In this document: positions 12,308 to 22,531 of the stretch, in pieces
Position numbering within the stretch: position 1 is the first letter of the stretch
Layout of the letters: each line of letters begins with the position of its first letter
Source of the DNA: Magnaporthiopsis rhizophila
Taxonomy: Eukaryota > Ascomycota > Sordariomycetes > Magnaporthales > Magnaporthaceae
Assembly (NCBI GenBank): GCA_003049465.1
Contig: PYSS01000055.1
Location: forward strand, 124,001-188,000
Reading direction: 5' to 3'
DNA length: 64,000 bases
The notes under the pieces: model-generated
What the model was told of the DNA's origin: nothing
Seen by the model: the letters and a program-made list of their open reading frames with translations, nothing else
Database searches by the model: none
Translations under genes and position numbers: made by a program

Positions 12308-13781
12308 ATGACCTCCACGCCCGTCGCGGGCGTGCCGCGCTCCCCAGAGGACTTCCCGCAGATGTGGCAGAAGCCTGCCTTCGGGGACCTCATGGAGTGT
12401 CTCTTGAGCCTCCGAGTCGAACCCCCGACCTGGAACCCCAAGAAGAAGGGCCGACGCGCCTTCTCCCTGTCCGAGCCGCTCCCCAAGGCCGGGATGCAGG
12501 TGGCGGCCACCACGGCCGCGTTTCTGCGGCATGAAATCTCCACGTATCTCTCGAGCGTCATCAGCAACCCCCTGGCTTGGCTGGAAGATGACGATCAAAG
12601 GGACTTGATCTGGACCGAGGCGGCACGTCGTCTCTCCGAGCGGTGCGGCAGGACGGGTATGTGTTGCGCCGTGTTCGTTGCGACCTCGCGATTAATTGCT
12701 TGTAAAAGCTTGTGTGACTTTTGGGCTCGCGGATTCTGTGGGTCTTTCTTTTCCTCCTCTTGCTGACAGTCCCTTGAAAAGCCATGGGCGAGATCACCAG
12801 GCGGTGGCCGTTCGAAAGCAAAGACTGCCCCGTCTTCGAGCTCACCATCCGGGAGCCTCCGCTGACGGGCGATTCTCTGGGTCTCAAAACCTGGGGCTCG
12901 TCGTACGCCCTGGCGCGCATGCTGCATCAGTTCGCCGCGGGCCCTCTGTCCCATCTTCTTGCTCCGAACCCCAAAGCCCTTGCCTCTGGCCCCACCCCTG
13001 GTCCCGTGCCTGTCCTCGAGCTCGGCTCCGGCACCGGCCTGCTCGGTCTCGCCGCGGCGGCAATCTGGCAGGTCCCGGTGGTCCTGAGCGACCTCCCCGC
13101 CATTGTGCCCAACCTGGCGCACAATGTCGACCAGAACCGCGCCGTCGTCGACATGTTGGGCGGAGACCTGTCCGTTGGGGCGCTGACGTGGGGCGGCCAT
13201 GGCGAAGATCAGGCCGACCCGGATCTGTTTGGCGAGAAGAACCAGTTCAAGGTACGTTGTGTTGGGGGGCCTTTTTTGTAGTGGCGTCGGCATCTCGTTT
13301 CCGGTCCATTGTCCCATCCCGTTCGCTCTCTTGTAGTCCGTGCCTTGCGCCTACTGTCGCTCGCGGACTCGCCACGTCGAGTCACATTCGCCTTCGGTCC
13401 CGTCTTTTCGACATTGTTCTGGTTAGTCAACAGAGCTGACGACACTCCTCGGGCAACTAGATCATCCTCGTGGCTGACCCTCTCTATGATGATGATCACC
13501 CCACGCTCCTCGCTGGGGCGATTGACGAGCATTTGGTCCGAGATGCTGACGCTCGAGTGCTGGTTATGGTGCCGCGGCGCGATGCCACAACTGTCGGGCT
13601 GATCTCGTCGTTCCGCACTGCCATGTCATATATCGGTCGTTGCTCTAGCTTGGTGTGCATCGAGGAGGGAGTCGTGTCCAGCCAGGATGACTGGGGAGAC
13701 GATGAGGATGTGGCAGAGGAGGTTGAATGTTGGTGGGGGATCTTTCAGAGGAGGCATCTGACCCCCGCTTCTGCTGTATAG
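12308..13781 (+). CDS. EFM2: Protein-lysine N-methyltransferase, EFM2/METTL21-like
   Basis: Exons 12308-12656, 12782-13251 and 13461-13781 give 379 aa. For intron 1 the acceptor ending at 12781 was chosen because the earlier AG leads to an immediate stop. The C-terminal two thirds are a class I SAM-dependent methyltransferase: motif I VLELGSGTGLLGLA (about 194-207), SDLP at post-I, and after intron 2 a strand plus substrate-site motif IILVADPLYDDDHP, corresponding to the DPxY of the METTL21 lysine methyltransferase group. The N-terminal extension (ISNPLAWLEDDDQRDLIWTEA) is as in fungal EFM2 proteins, which methylate a lysine of elongation factor 2. The substrate is inferred from family resemblance. 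Other METTL21-group enzymes remain possible. Confidence 0.82.
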
Positions 13782-14756
13782 ATGGCTGTAGTGACGACTG
13801 CTTAGGCTGGTGACTTGTTGGTCTTTTTTCGCGCTCTCTCGCCGCCTTGTCAAGATAACTCGGTAGTTCGTGCGTCGCGATGCGAGTCCTACGATCATTA
13901 GTTAGCGTCTAGCGAGGCTCGTCGACGATTTGCGAATAGACTGCTTGTACCACTCACGCATAAAAAGGGCTTCTTCGTGGTATTCTGCTGCATTGCTGGC
14001 GGGATACTGCACGAGTGTCAGGCTGCTGCGTGGAGTGTTTCTCTGTTGGGCGGGACCGTCGCTGGCGACCGGGGCTCCTGTCACTGCTGTTCTCTGCACG
14101 TCAGTCCAGATATATCGCGAATTGCCTCCTGCGCAGCCAGCAGGACTTCAGCCAGGGGAAGATAATACTCTCGCCTCCTTACCCAATAAAGGAGGGTTCT
14201 TAAAAGCCTTAGAGGAGGGTGGAAGGCCTTTCAGGGTCGCGTCGCTACGGCAGCAGAACCGTATCGGAACGGCGCGACAGCGCGACGGAAACATTACGAT
14301 GGGGATTTCCGCGCCGCGGGTTCCGCAAACCTGAGAGGGGCGCGCAGCTGTAAGTTCTTCCCGCCGAGGAGCACGCCAGGGTCTCCCCAGCCTGGCAGGT
14401 CAACTGGAGAGGTAGCTCCGAGCGCGCTCTTTCCTCCTCCCCGTGGTTTGGATGGAAGCCCAAAGCTCCAGCCACGTTTTGTGGGAAACTGGGGTGCAAA
14501 AATGACAGCGCAGCTTTTCGGATTCACTTTCAGCATCTGATTCACCTTCACCCTCCCTCCTCTCCGCCTTCCTTCTATTTTTTCAACCTGGCAGTATCTA
14601 CTTCTTTCTCCCTTGCCCTCCTGCATCAACGCTTTTTCTGTCCCCCCTGCTCCAACGACCGCCAGCACTATCGCCAACCTCCCACGCCTCCTCTGATACC
14701 CAAGTCCCGGATTCGCGATCTAGGTAGGTACCTTTAACTGACCTTCCATGCACTGT

Positions 14757-14880
14757 CAGCCAGATTGCCCTGCCCTGCCTGCCAGATTCGCTGCCTGCCA
14801 GACTGCCCAGACTGCCCTGCCTGCACCGCCTGCCAGACTGTCCTGCCTGCCAGACTGCCCTGCCTCCCAGACTACCACCG
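14757..14880. repeat. CTGCC/CCAGACTG short tandem repeat tract
   Basis: About 120 bp are built of alternating CTGCCTGC, CCAGACTGCC and CCTGCC units, a degenerate 8-11 bp repeat on the pyrimidine-rich strand. It directly precedes a second repeat with a longer period. No coding frame runs through it consistently. Confidence 0.75.
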
Positions 14881-14899
14881 CCAGAACCTGCCTATCCAT

Positions 14900-15300
14900 G
14901 GAGTCTCTGGAGTTCCCTGCCTCTCCCAGCATGGAATCCAAATCAGAACCTGCTCATTCCCCTTTCTAGAGTTCCCTGCCTCCACCAGAAAGGAATCCAA
15001 ACCAGAACTTGCCCATCCAGCCTTTGGAGTTCCCTTCCTTTACCAGAGAGGAATCCTTATCAGAGCCTGCCGCCCACCTTTGCAGTTCTTTACCTCCACC
15101 AAATGAATTCAAAATCAAAACCCACTCATCCTTCCATGTGGTTTCTTCACTTCAACATCAAAACCTGCCCATCCTTGGATACCATAATAACATTCACATT
15201 TAAATCTTTAATATCTTTGTATTCCCTCCTCTACCTTAACAACATTCACCTCTAAACCTTCCCATCTCTGGATTCCTTTCATTATCAAAGATGAATCCAC
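14900..15300. repeat. Degenerate tandem repeat, period about 56-59 bp
   Basis: The landmark AGTTCCCT (or variants) recurs at 14911, 14970, 15028, 15084 and about 15140, each followed by a CCACCAGA-GGAATCC-like block and a CAGAACCTGCCCATCC-like block. Copies decay towards the 3' side, where A and T replace C and G, and fade out near 15300. The unit length is not constant, so this is not a coding repeat in one frame. Confidence 0.7.
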
Positions 15301-15730
15301 CTTCAAACCTGTCCATCTTTGAAAAAATCAAATCTTCAACTCCCCTTGCCCAACTCTGGCCTCCATTCATATGTCGTCATATTCACTTCCATCCTTCTCC
15401 ACATTTGCAGCTTTCGCGCCTTCCAGACTCTGTGATCCATCCACCACCTCCAGCGCTCCTTCCCTTACTTCTTCACCTTTCACTTATTTTTTATTTTAAA
15501 AACTTCACACTCCCGACCTCCGTTTCTCACCAGTCTTTCACTTTTACATTCATACACTTGACGCTTCTTCTCTCCTTTGTCCACTCTAACGCTCTTTCGC
15601 CAACCAGCTTTTCTCTTTGGACGCCTCTCCGACTCTCGGGTCCAGCATCTCCGCCGACAGTCAGCTCTTCCCATTCTCTCGGCGACCCTCCAGTACCGAT
15701 ACGCAGCGACAGCATCGGTCAACCTTCAAA

Positions 15731-16894
15731 ATGTACGCATGCGCTCAGCTTCTCGCCGTCCTTCTACTCATCCTCCTATTTTTTTTAATCATTTAATCTT
15801 ATAACATCATGTCTTATCGCCTTCTTTTTTCTCATTGTTTCTTTTTTTGCTGATATTAACATACTATGATAAAACTCCAGGTCCTCCCATCGCTACACGG
15901 AGGAGCAGAAGCACTACTTCACAAGGAAGTTGCTTCAACACAAAGCAAAGATGGAGCCTGTCATCGAGGCATTCGTTGAGAGGTTCCCAGGTGTTGTCTT
16001 CGGGCCACCACAGTTCAGATACCTCCGGAGTATGATCGGTAATGATCCCAAATATGGGTAAGTACCAAATCATGACTTCCGTCATCTTCCTCTCCACAGA
16101 ATCCTTTCCTCCTTCTTGTTGATATATGTTTATTTCATGGTAATAACTTGTGTATCAACCTTTCCAGGGCTCCTCTTCTCCAGCCTGGGGTGCCCGGGAT
16201 CGGCGGGAACCGCAGAAGACGCCGGACGGCTCCGGTTGGCGAGCAGGCGCCAGCCTCTCCACCAGCAGCGCCTATGGAGGCCCCTGCTCCTCCACCAGCA
16301 CCCATGGAGGCCCCTGCCTCTGAACAACCGCCGGTAGAGGCCCCCGCCCAGAGTCTGACCGTGGATGACGGCAACCTGGGTTGCTTCAACATTGGCATCG
16401 CTGGTTGGGATCTCGGTCTGCCCAGCATGGCCTCCGACTTGGGCCTGGACGTGGGCCCAGGGAGTGAAGAGGCGGACCTGGAGTTCTTGGGGCAGCTCAT
16501 GGCTGCCGCTTCGCCCGACGGCGGGATGGGATATCCGACCACCACAAGCTCCATGGACAGCGCCATGGAGTGTTCGGCCATCACAAACTCCATGGACGGC
16601 GCCATGCCGACAACGGCGACGTGGGGTGCGGCCGACTCGAGTCTGGGCAACACCAGCCAGCTGCCACAGTCTATGGAAGCCAGCGTCCTCGAGCTGCCGC
16701 CGCCATGGACAGCTGCCTGCGACGGCACCAACTGCCTGATCCCCAAGGATTACAGGCACACCCACGGCGCTGACGGCTCCGTCACATTCGAGGAAGAAGC
16801 TTCGGTTGTGGGCATGATCAGGAGGGCCATCATGGAGGTCGACCCGGCCTACAGTGGCGAGATGACGATGGGCAATATCCACGGCCGTGGATAA
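15731..16894 (+). CDS. Uncharacterised protein with Myb-like N-terminal domain; start codon split by an intron
   Basis: Proposed exons 15731-15732 (only A and T of the start codon), 15881-16057 and 16168-16894 give 301 aa. The donor GTACGC directly follows AT, and the acceptor CTCCAG at 15880 supplies the G, giving MSSHRYTEEQ. Without splicing, the ATG at 15731 opens a short hydrophobic frame that ends after 21 codons. Residues about 5-58 (RYTEEQ...AFVERFPG...QFRYLR) resemble Myb/SANT-like helical domains of small fungal proteins. An RRRRR patch and MEAP/PPPAP repeats follow, then an acidic Met/Ser/Asp-rich region that could be an activation domain. No enzyme motif is seen. A nuclear role is inference. 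An alternative start is the in-frame ATG at 15950, which would lose half of the helical domain. Confidence 0.72.
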
Positions 16895-18130
16895 GAGAAG
16901 GCATGGTGGGCTTGAAGGTGTAAAGTTGTGGGATGTTACGGCGCGCTGATTTATTGCAGGATTTTCTTTGAGGTATTCGGATCGATGGATTTATTGCGGG
17001 ATTTCCCTGAGGTATTCGGATTGTTCGCGGTGGTTTCTCGATGGATTTATTTTCTCATTGTAAGGGATACCTAGGTTCCCAGTATTCACATGCAGCATAT
17101 TAGCCATACCTGCGGTTTTATCACACGTTACAGCCAGTCGTTCCGTATCAAGCTCTTGTTCGTAGCACGGCCAATCAGGGCGGCGAGGCAAGGAGCCGCC
17201 GGAATATTGGGCTCCTGCGACCTTACTCGCTTCCGATTTGCGGACGGTCAGGTCTACCGGCCGCGGCGCGTTGTCCCCGCCGCCGCCATGGTCGGGCGGT
17301 GCGTGGATGAAGGTCCAGAGACCCTTTTGCGGGGTCATCCGTGTTAACGAGTCGGATCCATTGGTAAGGCGAGCATATCTCCACCTTGGAGGCGTCATTG
17401 TGGCTTCGCCGCAACCAGGGTCGGCCCGGGCCCCGGAAAGATGCATGAATTTAACTTCGCAACCACCTCCTCCAAGGCTTTTTTAGACGGGCGGGAAAAG
17501 GTAGCACGGTTCTTCAAGGGCTGGCGGAATTCTTGGTGTTCAAGATGAGGGTGGCGGGGGGCAACTTTAAGGCGCGTAGCATGGAGAAAATAAAAACACC
17601 AGCTTTGACGGGGAAGGCATTGGATATCATAAAAGGTTGAACAACCTCGGTCCGCCCGCATTTGAATAACAACAACAGCATAGACGAGTAATATTTGCAG
17701 CCTGGGCCGGTGTACTTATCGCGTGATTGTTTTCCGATGGGGGTCCCTATGGTCGTCGAGTCGGGAGAGCTGGGGTCTCCTTGATTTATATCGGGGTAGA
17801 ATCGACATCCATGTCGTTTCATGCCGCGTCGCGCCCCTCTGGGGACCACCTACTGCAAACGGTACCCAGCGAATATCCCAGGGTTCATCCCTTTTTTCTG
17901 GGACCGAGCCCGGAAGGGCTGGAACTGATGGCGCGTGTCGACAGACAGCTAGATACGAGCTATCAATATAAAAACACGTCTTGCCCGCTGTTCCACTTGT
18001 CTTTCCCTTCTTTCTCCTCATCGCACTCCGATCCGGATATTTTCCTGCTGTTTCTTTATCTATTTCTTATTTCTTTCTTTCTGTCAACCATTTCTTTATT
18101 GTATTTATTTGCCTCACAACAACTCCCACA
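16895..18130. other. Intergenic and promoter region
   Basis: No gene is recognised. Two near-identical short blocks (GATTTATTGC-GGATTT...GAGGTATTCGGAT) lie in tandem at about 16948-16980 and 16988-17020. The last 170 bp are a well-formed fungal promoter with a TATA box and a C/T-rich start region for the small secreted protein. Confidence 0.5.
17967..17974 (+). promoter_or_regulatory. TATA box of the small secreted protein gene
   Basis: TATAAAAA lies 157 bp before the ATG at 18131 and is followed by a pyrimidine-rich stretch (CTTTCCCTTCTTTCTCC) suited to transcription initiation. Few other genes in this window have such a clear TATA, which suggests regulated or high expression. Confidence 0.6.
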
Positions 18131-18466
18131 ATGCACGTCACCAAGCTCGTCCAGATCACCGCCCTTCTCGCCGTCGGCGCTCAGGCTTCCCCCGCCGCCC
18201 CTGCCTCCCAGGGCAGCACCATCAAGGCCCGCGCACCAGACGGATACAGCAGGCCGGCCGATATGTTCAAATTCAACTGGCATATCCCCAGGCTCCCGAC
18301 CTGGAAGGAGCTCCAGGAGCCGGCCGGCCGTTACAAGCACATCAAGCCCTACCAGCCTCCGACCAAGGAGGACGCCGAGCCTGCGCCCAAGAAGGCTGGC
18401 CGCCGCTCCCTCCAGAAAGACGAGGAGCGCGTCGTGGTCAAGCGCGCGGTGGCTTGGTCCGCATGA
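18131..18466 (+). CDS. Small secreted protein with Kex2-type dibasic sites
   Basis: Single exon, 111 aa. The signal peptide covers about residues 1-20 (MHVTKLVQITALLAVGAQA). The mature part has no cysteine, is rich in Pro/Lys/Glu and has aromatic residues in the middle (MFKFNWHIPRLPTWKELQ). It ends in a charged segment with RR and KR pairs; the last pair leaves a six-residue tail AVAWSA. No family was recognised. Dibasic sites before a short tail suggest maturation by a Kex2-like protease in the Golgi, but the peptide could equally be an unprocessed wall or effector-like protein. No UstYa-type oxidase gene is nearby, so a dikaritin RiPP cluster is not supported. Confidence 0.72.
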   Translation: MHVTKLVQITALLAVGAQASPAAPASQGSTIKARAPDGYSRPADMFKFNWHIPRLPTWKELQEPAGRYKHIKPYQPPTKEDAEPAPKKAGRRSLQKDEERVVVKRAVAWSA

Positions 18467-19341
18467 TTAGGTTCCATCCGTGTGTGATTTTCCTCCCGTT
18501 GGGACCGCAGGATTTTTATCCTTTTAGAAAATGGAGCGGCGCTAGCCTGTGTATGGGAAGCCTGTTGTAATATTTGCGGCATTTTAGAGAGCTTTAGATT
18601 TTGATTTAAATAAACGACCTACGATCCTTATTGGCGAGCTATGCATCGTGAAGAATCCCCGTTGCTGTTTTGTTGCTGCCCAATATCGCCCAGTCGATGC
18701 CGGTTTGGACGATAGATACCCTTCTCTTTCCCTCTCTGGCCTCACTGATGAACGTATGCGTGCGCAAGCTCTGTCTTGCCAGTCTGGAGCGACAAGGCTA
18801 TTAATAGCTCTTTCTTGAGGCCCGTCGAGAGCGTCAAGGTCGTGCGGCAATGTTCATGCAGGTGGAGGAGTTCGTCCAACGGGAACACGCGGCCCGTTGG
18901 AAGACGGCATCTGTCCGCTTGCGGCAGGGGTGCCCTTGTTTTGCCGCTGAGGTTGTGCCGGCATGCCAAGAACGATGGGGCCTGGGCAAGGGCTAAACAG
19001 GATTAAGCTTACCCGTGCTCGCTCGGACATGGTAGATCAAAGCAATCTCTGACGTCGACAGCAGCTGGCCAAAAACTCAATCTGGCTCGCTCTCTTCTGG
19101 GGTGCGCTTCGGAGAAGGTGATTCGAATTCGTTGGTGGCCGGCTCGAATGCCTTGTTTTCAGCCGAATCAGCCCCAAACGCCAGGCATTTGTTTGTTGCC
19201 GTTTGCGTCATCGAACCAATTCCTTTTCTCAGGTTGAACACAGCCTCTTTGGTCACCGTGAGCTAAGGCCCTGCTTGATCCAGCAAAGGACAGCTACCTA
19301 CGGCGTCCATCTGGCAGACGCAAGCGCCAGGGCCATCATCA
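18467..19341. other. Intergenic region
   Basis: It holds the 3' end of the secreted protein gene and the promoter of the SPRY gene. No further gene or repeat is recognised. Confidence 0.5.
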
Positions 19342-20475
19342 ATGTGTTTCGGAGATAAGTCAGCGCGTGACCCTTCAGCCGTCGCGCCCAGGCCCGCCGC
19401 CCTCCCAGCGCAGCAGCAGACCTTCTCGTCAGTACCCGACACAAAACCAGGAGCTCCGCCAACATCGTCATCGGCCATGGCTGGCATGAACTCGACGAAC
19501 CCCTACGGCCCTCCGCCGCCTGGCCCGCCTCCCGGGCCCCCACCTTCCTACACGGCGCCTCCGCCCGGCCCGCCGCCGCCGCCGCCGCAGCACAACTGGC
19601 AGGCGGCGGTGCCGGACACGTCCCTCTTCCCGCCGCCACCCGACGTCTTCTCGGGCTGGGAACGGTCGCCGGCCAACAACGCGACCGAGGAGGAGATGGA
19701 GGCGGGCGAGGCCTGGTGCGCGCAGCACCCGCTGTCCCCCGCCATGGACCTGAACCAGGCCCCTGGCGCGCGGGGCGCCCTGGCTGCGCACGACCCGCGC
19801 CTGATGTGGCCGCAGAGCTTCAACGGCGACGTGCGCTGGATCGCGCCGGGCCTGTGGACGGTGCGCACGGCGCACGAGCGCTGCTCCGACACCACCATCT
19901 GCGCCTACCCGCCGCTCTACTGCGCGCGCGAGCACTCGCCGCTCTTGTTCGCCTACTCGTCCACGGGCCAGAAGCAGCAGGGCCGCAAGCGCACCGTCTA
20001 CTACGAGGTGCAGGTGCTGCCCGACAGCAGGCCAGACGAGACGTCTCTTTCCATCGGCTTCGCCGCCCTGCCGTACCCGCCCTTCCGCCTGCCGGGCTGG
20101 CACCGCGGCAGCATCGCCGTCCACGGCGACGATGGCCACAGGTACACCAACGACCTAGGCGGCGGCTGCTCCTTCACCGAGCCGTTTAGGCGGGGAGACC
20201 GTTACGGCATCGGCATCACCTTCACGGCATCGCCTGGCGGTGGCAGCAGCGAGCGGGAGCAGCGGCAGCTCGGCGCCGACGTCTTCTTCACGCGTAACGG
20301 CCAACTCGTCGGTAGCTGGGATCTGCACGAGGAGACGGACGCGGACCAGTCGGGCGGCGTGTTTGGGCTCGAAGGCGACCACGACCTCAGCTGCGCCATT
20401 GGCTCGTTCAACCGCGTTAGCTTCGAGATCATATTCGATCCGGCTCGCTGGATGTACAAGGTCGAGCAGGAGTAG
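19342..20475 (+). CDS. SPRY-domain protein with proline-rich N-terminus
   Basis: Single exon, 377 aa. The N-terminus MCFGDKSARD is short and basic; MCFG-type starts are common in fungal proteins of this kind. Residues about 50-85 are almost pure Pro/Gly (PPPPGPPPGPP), a likely SH3- or profilin-binding tract. The rest is a SPRY/B30.2-like beta sandwich with YYEVQVL, SIGFAALPYPPFRLPGWH, GSIAVHGDDGH, FRRGDRYGIGITF, VFFTRNGQLVG and a terminal strand FEIIFDPARW. SPRY domains bind partner proteins; in fungi such modules occur in ubiquitin-ligase adaptors and trafficking proteins (Ssh4, Ear1), but no membrane helix or PPxY motif is seen here. A later ATG at 19477 is possible. Function unknown. Confidence 0.85.
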   Translation: MCFGDKSARDPSAVAPRPAALPAQQQTFSSVPDTKPGAPPTSSSAMAGMNSTNPYGPPPPGPPPGPPPSYTAPPPGPPPPPPQHNWQAAVPDTSLFPPPPDVFSGWERSPANNATEEEMEAGEAWCAQHPLSPAMDLNQAPGARGALAAHDPRLMWPQSFNGDVRWIAPGLWTVRTAHERCSDTTICAYPPLYCAREHSPLLFAYSSTGQKQQGRKRTVYYEVQVLPDSRPDETSLSIGFAALPYPPFRLPGWHRGSIAVHGDDGHRYTNDLGGGCSFTEPFRRGDRYGIGITFTASPGGGSSEREQRQLGADVFFTRNGQLVGSWDLHEETDADQSGGVFGLEGDHDLSCAIGSFNRVSFEIIFDPARWMYKVEQE

Positions 20476-20814
20476 AACCCCAGTCAGTGTCTTTGAGCTT
20501 TGGGGAATGGATACGAGATGATATATCATCTTCATTGTGCTTACGGGATATCTTTGTAATTGGAAGGGAGAGAAAATATCCTTCAAGGAAGCTGAGGAGC
20601 AACATGACTGGGGCTATCGCATGACAGACCAACGAATAGCATATACCGAAACAATACCAAACAGGAAACCTACCCGTTTGAAGGTCTAGAGACAAGGATT
20701 TGCGGCACCACAACGCCTGTCATTTCCCCAAGATTGCCTATGCAGTGACGTGGAAGCAGCGCAAACGAAACCTCCGAACCGTCTATCCCATCGATAATAT
20801 CCCCTTTGCCCAGT
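20476..20814. other. Convergent 3' intergenic region
   Basis: This 339-bp gap separates two convergent genes. Nothing beyond AT-rich 3' UTR-like sequence is seen. Confidence 0.6.
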
Positions 20815-21756
20815 TCACTTGCGCCGCTTGGGTCTTTCCACCGCAGCCGTCTTCTCCTTGGCCTGCCGCTTCGGCCTAGGCTCCGCCTTCTTGGCGTTTT
20901 CCTCGCTGTCCTCCCCGTCCTCCTTGTCATCGTCCGGAGATTCCTCAGCGTCGAGCGCTCGCTTGGTGGTGCCTCGCCTCGTCTTGGTCTCGGCCACCAC
21001 GGCGGGAGCGGGGTCATCTCCAGCACCCTCCTCCTCTCGTACCTCCTCATTCTCTCCCTCCGCCTCCACAGCGCCCAGATGCAGCTTACGCAGCTGCTCG
21101 CTCCGGCGCCGGGCAGCAGCGACGCCCAGCCCGTCGCGCAGGTAATCGAACGGCGACTCGAGCGCGCTGTCGACCAGGTCCCGGCCGACGTTGAGCGTGA
21201 CGGTGCCGCCGGCGGACCGCTCGCGCGCCTTGGCCGCGAACGGGTTGTAGGGCGGCAGCGTCACCGGCGCGGGAGCCGCGGCACTACCACCAACACTACT
21301 CGCAGCAGCCGCTGCTGACAGCCTCGCCGAGCGCCGCCGGGGGGCGATGGTGGTGGTGCCGCCGCTAACGCCGACGCCGGCCGCGGGCGCATCATCGGTC
21401 GGCGGCGGGGGTGGTGGAGGAGAAGGAGGCGCCTGGTGCGTCCAGAGACGGCCGGGGATGAGGCCCCACCGCTCGTCCCAGAGGTCGCCGCGCCGCCACT
21501 CGTCGACGAGCTCGTAGTAGATGCGCGTGTGCGCGACCATGTCGACGGCGGCTGCTCCGTCGGCCACGTCCGGGTTGCGGGCTTCGGCGGTCCAGTAGAC
21601 GCGGGAGACCAGCTCGCGGGTGAAGACTTGGAAGGGGGTGGTGCCGTCGTCGACGTTGACGGCGTCGTCGCCGCCGCCGCCGCCAACCGCCTCATCGTCG
21701 CTCGTGGAGCTGACGGGGAGGGGCGGGGGTGTTACGGATTTAGGCTGCCTCGGCAT
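20815..21756 (-). CDS. Charged hypothetical protein, probably nuclear
   Basis: Single exon, 313 aa. After an acidic/Gly start (DDEAVGGGGGDDAVNVDD) comes a short conserved-looking helical segment (PFQVFTRELVSRVYWTAEARNPD... RIYYELVDEWRRGDLWDERWGLIPGRLW). A Pro-rich loop, the basic patch APRRRSARLS, a segment LPPYNPFAAKARERS...SPFDYLRDGL, and a long alternating acidic and basic tail ending KRRK follow. The tail carries several candidate nuclear localisation signals. No known domain is recognised. Synonymous sites are strongly GC-rich, as in neighbouring genes, which supports real coding. The role is unknown; a chromatin- or nucleolus-associated function is only a guess from composition. Confidence 0.75.
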   Translation of the reverse strand: MPRQPKSVTPPPLPVSSTSDDEAVGGGGGDDAVNVDDGTTPFQVFTRELVSRVYWTAEARNPDVADGAAAVDMVAHTRIYYELVDEWRRGDLWDERWGLIPGRLWTHQAPPSPPPPPPPTDDAPAAGVGVSGGTTTIAPRRRSARLSAAAAASSVGGSAAAPAPVTLPPYNPFAAKARERSAGGTVTLNVGRDLVDSALESPFDYLRDGLGVAAARRRSEQLRKLHLGAVEAEGENEEVREEEGAGDDPAPAVVAETKTRRGTTKRALDAEESPDDDKEDGEDSEENAKKAEPRPKRQAKEKTAAVERPKRRK

Positions 21757-22437
21757 GGTTGCTTGTCTTTTTTTTTATTTGTTTGTTCGCTTGTGAGATG
21801 CGGTTATAAAGGTATAAATGAATATCTAGAAGACGGTTGCTACTCAAATGTGCGCCTAGGAATGATACGAGGCCGTTGGAAAATCCCGGCTAGGTGGACG
21901 AGGCATTTAGTTTACTCATGGATCATCGATGCTCGTTTTCAAGAGAGCCGCCGAGATGGCATGGCGGCGGCAGCATGGCTTCGTTTCTTTGTTCGACCGC
22001 CGTCCGTTTGCCTGCCCAGGGGCAGCCGTTTGCGTAATTTCACGCTCCGCCAGGGATCTTTCTTAGCTTACTTTCGGTAAGCGGAATAATACTTGCCAAC
22101 TCTTTTTAGATAGTACCAAATGCAGTCCGGGTGCCATCTCTAAGTGTTTTATGCTGTCGTCGTTTGTTTTCGTTTCTTTGGAAAGCCGCCCATTTGGCAC
22201 CAACTTTGTCTCGGGAGCAATTTTAAGCATGTCCATCCCTAGGTATACTATGATACTCACCGTATAGCTGAGGAAACGATTTAGGGATAAAACCAACCAT
22301 ATCTCGACCTTACCTATTTGATGGAAACCTTTTAAATTTACGGAAGCGTTTAGGGGCTGCGAAGGAGATACCCACCCCCACCCACCTCTGCTATATAATA
22401 ACTAATTTTCTGTTGGACCCCAACCAAGAGCAAACCA
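21757..22437. other. Intergenic region before the tRNA
   Basis: The promoter side of the charged hypothetical protein. No gene is recognised. GC content falls towards the tRNA, and TATATAATA at about 22392 lies some 45 bp upstream of it, a usual position for a TATA-like element of fungal tRNA genes. Confidence 0.5.
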
Positions 22438-22511
22438 GCTCGCTTAGCTCAGTTGGTTAGAGCGTCGTACTAATAATGCGAAGGTCGCCAGTTCGACCCT
22501 GGTAGTGAGCA
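22438..22511 (+). tRNA. tRNA-Ile (anticodon AAU)
   Basis: A full cloverleaf folds by hand. The acceptor stem is GCTCGCT/AGTGAGC with one G-U pair. The D stem is GCTC/GAGC, with loop AGTTGGTTA. The anticodon stem is TCGTA/TGCGA, with loop CTAATAA giving anticodon AAU. The variable loop is AGGTC. The T stem is GCCAG/CTGGT, with loop TTCGACC. The discriminator base is A. There is no intron and CCA is not encoded. The internal A box (TTAGCTCAGTTGG) and B box (GTTCGACCC) are intact. After adenosine deamination to inosine it reads AUU, AUC and AUA. Confidence 0.97.
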
Positions 22512-22531
22512 GCATTATAAGGTCTCCAGCA

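Larger units (their letters stand above)
13782..15730. other. Intergenic region and leader with tandem repeats
   Basis: No gene is recognised between the methyltransferase and the split-start gene. A small hairpin (CCTCCTT...AAGGAGG) lies near 14173-14195 and a CTAGGTAGGTACC motif near 14721. From 14757 on, the plus strand becomes strongly C/T-rich and repetitive (listed separately), running into the leader of the gene at 15731. Confidence 0.5.

Noticed and set aside
14757..14880. CRISPR-like array
   Set aside because: Units are 8-11 bp, degenerate, without unique spacers, and the genome is fungal.
18131..18466. Dikaritin-type RiPP precursor
   Set aside because: There is only one KR-flanked tail, no repeated core peptides, and no UstYa-like oxidase or other tailoring gene nearby.
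20819..21318. Open frames antisense to the charged hypothetical protein
   Set aside because: They are mirror shadows of the minus-strand GC-rich coding frame.
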